Shown one piece after another: positions 11,426 to 18,770 of a stretch of 64,000 nt of DNA. The DNA is from Streptomyces sp. NBC_01296. GTDB lineage: Bacteria > Actinomycetota > Actinomycetes > Streptomycetales > Streptomycetaceae. Where the stretch lies: assembly GCF_035984415.1 (NCBI RefSeq), contig NZ_CP130720.1:5332001-5396000 (forward strand), in the 5' to 3' direction. Numbering within the stretch: the first letter of the stretch is position 1; each line of letters starts with the position of its first letter. The notes under the pieces are model-generated. The model was not told the DNA's origin and made no database searches. It saw nothing but the letters and a program-made list of their open reading frames with translations. The position numbers were made by a program, and so were the translations under genes.

Positions 11426-12377
11426 GGCCGTACTCCTCCTCAGCCTTCCAGAAGTAGATGAATCCGCCGACGCCCGCGAGCAGGGCCCAGCCGACGGCGA
11501 TCGCCCACACGTGGTGCGGGAGCGCGTGCGCGTCGAAGCTGTCGATCAGCGCGTAGCGCATCAGGTCGATGTAGACGGCTGCCGGGTTGGTCTTGAGCAC
11601 GACGGTGACCCAGTGCGCGAGGTGGTCCTTGCGGAGCATCTGGTCGATGGACCACATGACCCCGGAGGAGTACATCCACGTGCGCAGGATGAACGGCATC
11701 AGCTGGCTGACGTCCGGGCTCTTGCTGCCGATGCGGGCCATGACCAGGGCGACGCCGGCGCAGAAGACGGCCATCAGGGCCAGCGCGGGCGCGGCCGTCA
11801 GCCACTTGAGGGTCGGGGTCTGGCCGCAGGCGAGCAGCAGCAGGACGAGCGCGCCCATGGTGACGAGCAGCTGCTGGAAGAGCTGGACGACGGTGGACAG
11901 CGGCAGGCTGGCGCGCGGGAAGTGCAGGGCGCGGACCAGGCCGAGGTTGCTGTGCACGGCGCGGGTCGAGGCGTTGATGGAGCTGCCGATGAAGTCCCAG
12001 ACGAAGACGCCGGTGATCAGGAACGGGATGTAGTCCGCCACGCCGTGGCTGGCGTTCATGACGATGCCGAAGATGAAGTAGTAGACGGCCGCGTTGAGCA
12101 GCGGGGTCACCAGGTGCCAGACCTGGCCGAGCCTGGCCGTGCTGTACGTGGCGTGCATCCGGGCGGTGGCGTACGCGGTGACGAAGTGGCGGCGGCCCCA
12201 GAGCTGGCGCACGTAGCTCGGGAGCGGGGGGCGGGCGCCGCTGATGGTCAGGCCGTGGGCCGCCGCCAGTTCTGCGAGCGAGGCGGGCGAGGCGGGCGGG
12301 GCGGGCAGGGCGGCCGCGGCGGCCGCAGCCGGCGCGGCGGGTTCCGCCGGCGGGGTGGTCTCGGTCACGGAGGTCAC
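11418..12377 (-). CDS. ABC transporter permease, polysaccharide/teichoic acid export type (Wzm/TagG-like)
   Basis: 319 residues from the ATG at 12377. The first 70 residues are Ala/Pro-rich and cytoplasmic. The ABC-2 type membrane domain follows with about six hydrophobic segments (VWHLVTPLLNAAVYYFIFGI, FLITGVFVWDFIG, LVTMGALVLLLLACG, ALMAVFCAGVALVMA and others), and the C terminus FIYFWKAEEEYGRG is typical of TagG/RfbA proteins, whose C-terminal Glu/Gly-rich tail contacts the ATPase. It partners the ATPase gene at 10607-11425. The upstream 150 nt are shared with the divergent TetR gene, so local regulation by that repressor is possible. Confidence 0.88.
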   Translation of the reverse strand: MTSVTETTPPAEPAAPAAAAAAALPAPPASPASLAELAAAHGLTISGARPPLPSYVRQLWGRRHFVTAYATARMHATYSTARLGQVWHLVTPLLNAAVYYFIFGIVMNASHGVADYIPFLITGVFVWDFIGSSINASTRAVHSNLGLVRALHFPRASLPLSTVVQLFQQLLVTMGALVLLLLACGQTPTLKWLTAAPALALMAVFCAGVALVMARIGSKSPDVSQLMPFILRTWMYSSGVMWSIDQMLRKDHLAHWVTVVLKTNPAAVYIDLMRYALIDSFDAHALPHHVWAIAVGWALLAGVGGFIYFWKAEEEYGRG

Positions 12378-12431
12378 GGGGGTCGCTTTCGACGGGGGTC
12401 AGGGCGTCGGCTGTCCAGCGATGGGACGGGT

Positions 12432-12490
12432 CCGTATCGTCGCTACGGCGAGGTTAGGGCGCAACACGTCGGAACGCAACCGTATCGTCG
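12432..12490. promoter_or_regulatory. candidate operator in the TetR/permease divergent region
   Basis: The 17-bp sequence 12432-12448 is an interrupted palindrome, CCGTA-N7-TACGG. Its left part, CCGTATCGTCG, recurs as a direct repeat at 12480-12490. TetR-family regulators usually bind such palindromes near their own divergent promoters. A TATGCT -10-like hexamer at 12518-12523 lies only 6 nt before the TetR ATG, which would make that transcript leaderless. Confidence 0.35.
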
Positions 12491-12529
12491 TGACGAGCTG
12501 GTCCCGGCGTGCCCGGCTATGCTCTGTGC

Positions 12530-13174
12530 ATGACCACCGACCCCGCCGCCGGCACCGCCCCAGCCCCCGCCCCCGCCCGCCGCGCCCCCGCCGGGGCCGC
12601 CGTCCTGCGCGAGGACGTGACCGAGGCGATCCGGGCCGCGGTACTGGACGAACTGGCCGCGGTCGGGTTCTCGCGGATGTCCATCGAAGGGATCGCCCGG
12701 CGCGCGGGCGTCGGCAAGACGGCCGTCTACCGGCGCTGGAAGTCGAAGCTGCACCTGGTGCTGGACCTGGTGGGGGCCTTCGCGGTGGACGGCCTGCCGG
12801 TGCCGGCGACGGGATCGCTGTACGGGGACGTACGGGCCCTGCTCGAGGTGATGACACACGTGCTGCGGCACCCCGTCGCCTCGGCGGTGATCCCGGACCT
12901 GCTGGTCGAGGCGGCCCGCAACCCGGAGATCGCGGACGCGGTGCGCGGCGCCCTGCTGGAGGGGGAGCGGCGGATGGCCGAGGGGATCGTGTCGGAGGCG
13001 GTGGCGCGGGGCGAACTCGCGGCGGGAACGGATCCGGGCCGGGCACTGGACCTGGCGATCGGCCCGCTCTACTGGCGGCAGGTGGTCGTACGCGACGCCG
13101 TGCCGGCGGAGTACCTGGACGACCTGGCCCGATCGGCGGTGGCGGGCCTGACGGCCACGTCGTCCGCGTCCTGA
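12530..13174 (+). CDS. TetR/AcrR family transcriptional regulator
   Basis: 214 residues from the ATG at 12530. The DNA-binding helix-turn-helix is clear at about residues 25-70: VTEAIRAAVLDELAAVGF, MSIEGIARRAGVGKTAVYRR and WKSKLHLVLDLV. The C-terminal ligand domain, with VIPDLLVEAARNPEI and LAIGPLYWRQVV, is of the TetR_C_11 type often seen beside transporter or cell-envelope genes. The ligand is unknown. It is divergent from the exporter permease (152 nt apart), the most likely target along with itself. The gene ends 31 nt before the convergent accessory operon. Confidence 0.9.
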   Translation: MTTDPAAGTAPAPAPARRAPAGAAVLREDVTEAIRAAVLDELAAVGFSRMSIEGIARRAGVGKTAVYRRWKSKLHLVLDLVGAFAVDGLPVPATGSLYGDVRALLEVMTHVLRHPVASAVIPDLLVEAARNPEIADAVRGALLEGERRMAEGIVSEAVARGELAAGTDPGRALDLAIGPLYWRQVVVRDAVPAEYLDDLARSAVAGLTATSSAS

Positions 13175-13205
13175 CGCAGACGACGGGGGCCGCCGGAGCC
13201 GGGGG

Positions 13206-15050
13206 CTAGCGGGTGTAGAACGCCACGCGGAAGCCCAGGTCCACGTACGCGTTCTGGGGCGGGTCGTACGAGCGGAACTGGATCATGCGGGCGCGCTGTT
13301 CGCGGGAGAACCAGGAGCCCCCGCGGACGATCCGGTCGCCCGGGGCCCGCAGGTCCTCGCGGCCGGGCCGGGTGTCGTCGTACGACCAGGCCAGGGACCG
13401 CGTCCACTCCCACACGTTGCCGATCATGTCCTGGGGCCCGCCCTCCCGGGCCGCCCAGGGGAAGAGGCCCACGGGCACGGAGCGCTGGGTCCAGCCCTGC
13501 GCCGTGCGGACATGGGCCATGCCCTCCTGCCACTCGTTCCCCCACGGATAGGGGTCCGACGCCGGCCGGCCCGGGCCGGAGCACTCCCATTCGGCCTCGG
13601 TGGGGATGTCCGCGTAGCCGTGCTCGTCCAGCACGTTCCGCTCGCGCAGCCGTTTCGTCAGCCAGCGGCAGTACGCCAGTGCCTCCCACCAGTTGACCCC
13701 GACGACCGGCTGGGTGGGCTGGTTGTAGCGGGGGTCCCACCAGTAGAGCGGCACCTGCCGCAGCAGCAGCTGGTCCACGTACTCCTGGAGGGACTCCTCG
13801 TCGACGATGCCCTCCCGCATCTCCTTGCTCAGATGGATCCGCTGGGTGTCCGTCGACCCGGCGCGCGGTCCGTCCGGCGCGTCGATGAAGGACGGGTCGT
13901 GTCCGACCCACAGCCGTGCGGGTCCGTCCGGCCAGCAGTCGAGGTCCCGGTACCCGCCCGAGGCGACGAACTGCGCGTAGTCCCGGTTGGTGACGGGCAG
14001 CGTGGAGATCCGGAAGGAGCCGATGGTCTCGATGCGCTGCGGGAACCAGTCGATGTGCCGGTACTTGTCGTCCTGCGAGTTGAGCGGGGTCGTGGAGCCG
14101 ATGGGGTACTCGCCCGCCGGTATGACACAGCTCCGGGCGAGGAACGAGCGCGATCTCTCCTCCCACGTGGACGGGTTGAGCTGCGCCTGCACGGTGGCCG
14201 CGCGCGCCCGGGTCTCCAGATCCTGCCCCCGGTCCCCGCGGGCGACGGCGACGGCGTCCGAGACCGAGCGCCGCAGCTGCCGTACGAGCCCGGACGGCTC
14301 CGCGTTCGGCCGGGCCGCCGCGAGGATCACGAGGAGCTCCCCGGCGAGCAGCCACAGCGGCAGCCCCTCGTCCCCGGCCTCCTCCGCGGCGCCCGCCAGC
14401 TCGGCGGCCGTGCCGGTGACCAGGCGGTGCCCCTCGGCCGTGGTCTGGGCGCTGGCCCAGTAGCGCAGCGGGGCGTGCCAGATGGCATCGCGGCACAGGC
14501 CGACGATGGTCTCCGAGTCCCGGCGCGCCAGCGCGCAGCCGGCGAAGTAGTCGCGGAAGAGGTTCTCCCTGAAGGAGAGCTGGGTGGCCGTGTCGACGGC
14601 GAGTATGCCGTGGCCCTTCCTGAGGAACTGCACGTAGTCGACCACGGCCGGGTACGCGTCGAGGAACTCGCGCTCCTCGCCCAGTGCCCGCAGGATCGGC
14701 TCGTGGACGGCCGCCGCGGAGATGGAGTTCGCCCCGGGCCGCGCGGACCTCAACGAGGTGATGGAGAAGCCGACCTCCTCGATGATCCGCTGGATCTCGG
14801 TGTCGTAACCGGGCCGCAGGAGGCACGGCTCCGCGGCGGCCGCGGCGCGCCTGCGGGGACGCTTGTGCAGGAACTCCTCCGAGGCCAGCCGGCAGAAGTG
14901 CCCGACGGACGTGGGGACCTCGTGGTTGCGCTCCGTGGAGACGACCAGGAGGTGCAGCAGGTACGGGACGCGCGCGGCCGAGGCGAGAGCGCTGTCGCCC
15001 CGGATCGCGGCGATGAGCCGCTCCGAGAGCTTTCCTTCGTGAGGGGTCAT
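13206..15050 (-). CDS. split NACHT-type protein, C-terminal part with FGE/SUMF1-fold domain
   Basis: 614 residues from an ATG at 15050 that overlaps the stop of the NTPase gene (TGATG). Residues 1-300 are helical (PYLLHLLVVSTERNHEVPTS, then FRENLFRDYFAGCALARR) and look like the winged-helix and helical part that follows the NTPase core in NACHT proteins. Residues about 308-614 form an FGE-sulfatase (SUMF1/EgtB/PvdO) domain: IPAGEYPIGS, LPVTNRDYAQFV, VVGVNWWEALAYCRWL, PTEAEWE, MIGNVWEWT, VRGGSW (576-580) and the terminal LGFRVAFYTR. After GGSW the sequence is FSREQRARMIQFRS, so both copper-binding catalytic cysteines of true FGE are absent; a binding or sensing role is more likely than formylglycine synthesis. 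Last gene of the six-gene operon. Confidence 0.82.
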   Translation of the reverse strand: MTPHEGKLSERLIAAIRGDSALASAARVPYLLHLLVVSTERNHEVPTSVGHFCRLASEEFLHKRPRRRAAAAAEPCLLRPGYDTEIQRIIEEVGFSITSLRSARPGANSISAAAVHEPILRALGEEREFLDAYPAVVDYVQFLRKGHGILAVDTATQLSFRENLFRDYFAGCALARRDSETIVGLCRDAIWHAPLRYWASAQTTAEGHRLVTGTAAELAGAAEEAGDEGLPLWLLAGELLVILAAARPNAEPSGLVRQLRRSVSDAVAVARGDRGQDLETRARAATVQAQLNPSTWEERSRSFLARSCVIPAGEYPIGSTTPLNSQDDKYRHIDWFPQRIETIGSFRISTLPVTNRDYAQFVASGGYRDLDCWPDGPARLWVGHDPSFIDAPDGPRAGSTDTQRIHLSKEMREGIVDEESLQEYVDQLLLRQVPLYWWDPRYNQPTQPVVGVNWWEALAYCRWLTKRLRERNVLDEHGYADIPTEAEWECSGPGRPASDPYPWGNEWQEGMAHVRTAQGWTQRSVPVGLFPWAAREGGPQDMIGNVWEWTRSLAWSYDDTRPGREDLRAPGDRIVRGGSWFSREQRARMIQFRSYDPPQNAYVDLGFRVAFYTR

Positions 15051-16000
15051 CAGGCGGTGAACCATCCGGTGATGTAGTTCTCGAGGTCGCGCTGCTTGGG
15101 CGGCCGGAGGAAATAGGCGCTGACGTCGCGCGCCCTCGCGCACTCGGCGGAGAACCAGCCCGAATCCGAGATGGTCACGAGGACGCGCAGGTTCCGGTAG
15201 TGCACGTGGAGCTGCGCCAGGGTCTGCAGGACGGTGCGCGGCGACCAGTTGGCGGAACTCGCGTGGCCGTGCAGGGGCACGTCCTCCACGCCGTCCACGA
15301 AGAGGAACGCCCGGTCGAGAGAGCCCCGCAGCAGGGTGCGTGCGGTGCCGCCGTAGACCCCGATCCCGGAACGGGTGACGGCGGCGTCCGTGATGGCCTC
15401 GGCGGTCGCCGCGAAATCGCCCTGCGCGGGCACGTCGAGGGCGTTGACGAGCAGCGGTACGGGCGCCTCCGCGTCGCCGTCCAGCGCCCGCTCCGCGAGC
15501 AGCGAGGCGTAGTGCGTGCAGATCGAGGTGCGCCCGGAGCACGGCGGCCCGATGAGCACCACGGAGCGGCCCGCGCCGTGCAGGACGATGCCGTCGAGGG
15601 GCAGTCCCGGCGTGTCCTCGTCGCCCGGCGGGGCGGTCCGGGCGAGGGCGTCGATCTCCCGCACCTCCCGGGGGATCCAGACCGCATCCAGCGGACGGTC
15701 GGGGAAGGCGACGGCCTCCGCGCCCTCCTGGCTGGTCGCCGACAGGGCGCGCAACGCGCCCAGGTAGTGGACGAGCTCCACGGGGAGCTCGCGCGGCGCC
15801 GCCGTGTCCGGCGCGGGGCCCGCTGCCGCGGCGGGCGCAGGCGCGGCCGGGCCCGCCGGATCTGCCGGACCTGCCGGGGCCGCCGGACCCGCCGGGGCCG
15901 GCTGGTCCGGTACGCGGCCGCCCGCCCCGCGCGGCGCCGACGGGTCGATGCGCCGGGCCCGGCGCGTGTCCTGGGGCCCGGAACCCTCTTCAGGGGCCAT
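15050..16000 (-). CDS. NACHT-like P-loop NTPase (N-terminal part of a split STAND protein)
   Basis: 316 residues from an ATG at 16000 with a GAGGTG site. Residues 30-70 are a Pro/Ala/Gly linker. The P-loop is VVLIGPPCSGRTS (residues 147-159), with Arg in place of the Walker A Lys. Walker B is AFLFVDGVEDV (231-241), the DG-acidic form of NACHT ATPases, followed by LRVLVTISDSG (sensor-1 region, 271-281) and the ending FLRPPKQRDLENYITGWF, which matches the closing segment of NACHT cores. The protein stops there; the helical and sensor parts are encoded by the overlapping next gene, so the two products probably act as one receptor. It may bind rather than hydrolyse nucleotide because of the Lys-to-Arg change. 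Confidence 0.75.
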   Translation of the reverse strand: MAPEEGSGPQDTRRARRIDPSAPRGAGGRVPDQPAPAGPAAPAGPADPAGPAAPAPAAAAGPAPDTAAPRELPVELVHYLGALRALSATSQEGAEAVAFPDRPLDAVWIPREVREIDALARTAPPGDEDTPGLPLDGIVLHGAGRSVVLIGPPCSGRTSICTHYASLLAERALDGDAEAPVPLLVNALDVPAQGDFAATAEAITDAAVTRSGIGVYGGTARTLLRGSLDRAFLFVDGVEDVPLHGHASSANWSPRTVLQTLAQLHVHYRNLRVLVTISDSGWFSAECARARDVSAYFLRPPKQRDLENYITGWFTA

Positions 16001-16017
16001 GTCACCTCACTCACCCA

Positions 16018-16590
16018 TCACGGGCCGGCCGGATGCCAGGACACGGGCTCGGGGACGGCGGTGATGCCCCCCAGCTCCGACCGGCTCCAGAACCGCCCAT
16101 CACTGTCAACGAACACGAACTTCAGCGGGAGCGCCCGGCTCTGGTCCGCCTGCACGTCCAGCGGGACCTCGTAGTCCGACCGGCCCGGGACCAGCGGCCC
16201 CAGGTCCTCGTGGCACAGGTGCACCGAGCCGTCCGGGCTGTCCGCCCGCCACCGGAACACCGGCAGGGCGGTGGAGTTCTCCACCTGCACCGCCCAGTAG
16301 GGCTGGCCCGCGTCGGACAGCACCGTCATCCACGCGGCCGCGGCGGTGCGCTGCCTGCGGCGCTCCCGATTCTCGGAGCGGATCACCGTGCCGACGGCGG
16401 CGGTGACCGCGCCGACCTGCCCCGCCCCGCTGACCCAGTCCCCCCACGTCCCCGCGGTGTCGTGGTCGAAGTGGCCCCCGTACGGCTTCAGCCCCCACAG
16501 CGGAAGGGACAGGAGCAGGACCACCGCGGCCAGGAGCCCCCAGCGCATCGCCCCGCTACGCCATATGGCCTTCAGATCTGCTGCCGCCAC
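16018..16590 (-). CDS. small membrane protein of unknown function
   Basis: 190 residues from a GTG at 16590 with a GAGGTG site 8 nt upstream. One strong transmembrane helix lies at residues about 16-33 (WGLLAAVVLLLSLPLWGL), and a second weaker hydrophobic helix follows (DWVSGAGQVGAVTAAVGTVI). Then comes a charged stretch SENRERRRQR and a soluble beta-rich domain of about 110 residues containing WAVQVENSTALPVFRW. The arrangement TWGDWVSG...ENRERRR is common in actinobacterial two-helix proteins of unknown role. It sits between the oxidase gene (12-nt gap) and the NTPase gene (17-nt gap), so a membrane anchor or effector for the NTPase/FGE pair is possible, but nothing in the sequence proves it. 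Confidence 0.65.
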   Translation of the reverse strand: MAAADLKAIWRSGAMRWGLLAAVVLLLSLPLWGLKPYGGHFDHDTAGTWGDWVSGAGQVGAVTAAVGTVIRSENRERRRQRTAAAAWMTVLSDAGQPYWAVQVENSTALPVFRWRADSPDGSVHLCHEDLGPLVPGRSDYEVPLDVQADQSRALPLKFVFVDSDGRFWSRSELGGITAVPEPVSWHPAGP

Positions 16591-16602
16591 TCGGTACGCA
16601 CC

Positions 16603-17757
16603 TCACAGGAATCGCCGCGGGTCCATCACACGCAGGGCATCCGCCTGGCCTGCCGTCAGCGCGGCCCCGGACAGGATGCTCCGTACCAGCGCCGCCGTGA
16701 TCGGGGCGAGAGTGATCCCGACGCCGAAGTGCCCGGTCGCCATGACGACCCTGCCGTCCGCGTCGGCGTTCCCCACCAGGGGGTAGCCGTCGGCCGTCCC
16801 GGGCCGGATCCCGGCCCAGGAACCGGTCAGCCTCCAGTCCCGCGAGGCCGGCACCACCAGCCGCAGCGCGGCCAGCAGCCGCTCGGTCGCATGGTCCTCC
16901 GGTTCCTCGTCCCAGCGGCCCTGGTCGTACGTCACGCCGACCACCACCCGGCCGTCGTGGCGCGGGACCACGTACGAAGAGACCGTGGTGTCGTCCAGGG
17001 CGACCTTGCAGTACACGTGATGGCGCAGCGGGTAGCCCCCGCCGCCCGGCACCACCAGCTCGGCGGCCTGGCCCCGTACGGGGAACTGCCCGCCGGGCCG
17101 GGTCGGCACGAGCTCCGAGCTCCACGCCCCCGCGGCCACCACGCACCGGTCCCCGCGGACGACGCCGCCGCCCTCCAGCAGCACCTCGACCCCCCCGGCG
17201 CCCGGCGTGACGGCTTGTACCCGGGCCCGGGCCACGACCTCGATCCGGGGGTTGCGGCGCAGCACCTCGCGCAGCGCGGACATCAGCACCCGCGGCTCCA
17301 GGGCCCCCTCGCCGGGCAGCCGTACGGCCGACAGCACCGCCGGCGACAGCAGCGGCTCGGCGTGCGCCGTGGTCCGCGCATCGAGCTGCTCGACCCGGAA
17401 GCCCTGCTCCACCCACTGGGGGACCAGCTGCTCCTTGACCCGCTGCTGCTCCGAGGGGTCCAGGGCCACCTGGAGGAGCCCGGAGTCCAGGAACGGCACC
17501 GCGATCCCGGATCCGGCCTCCAGCCCCGCGAGCCACTGCGGGTACATCCGCCGGCTCGCTTCGGCGAACTGCCGCAGCGGGCCGCGGCAGAAGTCGTCGC
17601 TCTGCGGTGTGATCCCGCCGATGGCCGCCCAGCTCGCCGCCAGCCCGGTGTCCGGCCGGGCGTCCAGGAGCACGACCTTGTCGAAGAGGTCGCTCGCCGC
17701 GGCGGCGACCGCGCAGCCTATGACGCCCGCTCCGACGACGACGAGTGCGGAGCCCAT
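16603..17757 (-). CDS. FAD-dependent oxidoreductase, glycine oxidase/D-amino-acid oxidase (DAO) family
   Basis: 384 residues from the ATG at 17757, which sits 2 nt after the stop of the dehydrogenase gene. The N terminus ALVVVGAGVIGCAVAAAA is the Rossmann FAD motif, followed by the acidic end of strand 2 (LLDARP), the ASWAAIGGITPQ segment and, near the C terminus, TGSWAGIRPGTADGYPLVG and the second FAD-contacting motif ATGHFGVGITLAP. The layout is that of DAO proteins such as ThiO glycine oxidase and SoxB/DadA. They oxidise an amine to an imine, using O2 (giving H2O2) or an acceptor. There is no thiamin gene nearby, so a ThiO role is unlikely; the operon suggests a special amine or D-amino acid substrate. 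Confidence 0.85.
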   Translation of the reverse strand: MGSALVVVGAGVIGCAVAAAASDLFDKVVLLDARPDTGLAASWAAIGGITPQSDDFCRGPLRQFAEASRRMYPQWLAGLEAGSGIAVPFLDSGLLQVALDPSEQQRVKEQLVPQWVEQGFRVEQLDARTTAHAEPLLSPAVLSAVRLPGEGALEPRVLMSALREVLRRNPRIEVVARARVQAVTPGAGGVEVLLEGGGVVRGDRCVVAAGAWSSELVPTRPGGQFPVRGQAAELVVPGGGGYPLRHHVYCKVALDDTTVSSYVVPRHDGRVVVGVTYDQGRWDEEPEDHATERLLAALRLVVPASRDWRLTGSWAGIRPGTADGYPLVGNADADGRVVMATGHFGVGITLAPITAALVRSILSGAALTAGQADALRVMDPRRFL

Positions 17758-17759
17758 GC

Positions 17760-18737
17760 TCAGCTGCTCCGGTTGACGACGTAGGAGTCCTGTTCTCCCG
17801 TCACCACGTTGACGATGGACTGGATGCACTTGACGGCCATCGCATCGCGGGCGTCATGGGTCAGCGACCCGATGTGTCCGGTGACCAGCAGCTTCGATGC
17901 GGGCAGGGCCAGCAGCTCCGCCGTCTCGGGGACGTCCGCGTCGTAGAAGCCGTCGAACGCCGCCGTGTGGATGCGCCCGCTCTTCAGGCCCTGCAGCAGC
18001 GCCGCCGGGCTGACCACGGAGGGCCGCGCCGTGTTGACGAGGGTGATCCCGCCGGCCGGCAGCAGGGCGACCTCGTCCACGCCGATCATGCCGCGCGTCT
18101 CGGCCGTGTCCGGCACCATGACGACCACGTTCTCGGCCCAGGACAGCAGGCTCGGCAGGTCCTTGTACGCGATGCCCAAGCGCTCCTCGACCTCCGGCTT
18201 GCGGGTCCGGGAGTAGTACGCCGTCTCCGTCGCCAGGCCCAGCGCGCCGATCTCGGCGATGCGGGTGCCGATCGCGCCCAGGCCGATGATGCCGAGCCGG
18301 TGCCCGGCGAGGTCGTGCTGCTTCTCCTCGCCTCCGGAGCGCCCGGAGCGGAAGTCGTCGGCGTACGAGGGGATCTGCCGCCGCTGGGCGAGGAGCAGGC
18401 CCACCGTGAACTCGGCGACGCTGTTGGTGAGGGTTCCGGGGGTGTTCGTCACGGCGATGCCGAGCTCGGCGGCGGCGTCGGCGTCGACGAAGGACTGGTA
18501 GCCCACCCCGAGGAAGCCGACGACCTTCAGCGACTTGGCCCGGGTGAGCGCCGCGCGGGAGGCGAACTCATCCCCCCCCAGCAGATAGGCGGTGCACGAT
18601 TCCAGCTCCGTGCCCAGCTCGTCCTCGCTGAGCAGGCCCGGGACCGAGTGCACCCGGAAGCCGGACTCGGACAGCCGGTCGAGGTGCTTCTGCGCCACGC
18701 TGCTGCCCGTTACGAGGATCTTTCCCAGATCGGCCAC
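17760..18737 (-). CDS. D-2-hydroxyacid dehydrogenase, NAD-binding (phosphoglycerate dehydrogenase-like)
   Basis: 325 residues from the GTG at 18737; a TTG at 18749 would add four residues. NAD-binding motif LGIIGLGAIGTRIAE is central. VGFLGVGYQSFVDADAAAELGIAVTNTPGT and NSVAEFTVGLLLAQRR are conserved family blocks. The catalytic Arg is in LVNTARPSVVS and the His in VTGHIGSLTHDA; the usual Glu of the E-P turn is replaced by an Asp-rich loop (YDADVPE). These enzymes interconvert D-2-hydroxy acids and 2-oxo acids with NAD(H). The substrate is unknown. It lies directly upstream of the DAO-family oxidase; the two together could process an amino-acid-derived 2-oxo or 2-hydroxy acid. Confidence 0.85.
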   Translation of the reverse strand: MADLGKILVTGSSVAQKHLDRLSESGFRVHSVPGLLSEDELGTELESCTAYLLGGDEFASRAALTRAKSLKVVGFLGVGYQSFVDADAAAELGIAVTNTPGTLTNSVAEFTVGLLLAQRRQIPSYADDFRSGRSGGEEKQHDLAGHRLGIIGLGAIGTRIAEIGALGLATETAYYSRTRKPEVEERLGIAYKDLPSLLSWAENVVVMVPDTAETRGMIGVDEVALLPAGGITLVNTARPSVVSPAALLQGLKSGRIHTAAFDGFYDADVPETAELLALPASKLLVTGHIGSLTHDARDAMAVKCIQSIVNVVTGEQDSYVVNRSS

Positions 18738-18770
18738 GCGATACCCCAAACGTCGGATAGTGACTGATGG

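Noticed and set aside
13206..15050. True formylglycine-generating enzyme for a sulfatase
   Set aside because: The catalytic cysteines are missing and no sulfatase gene is in the window.
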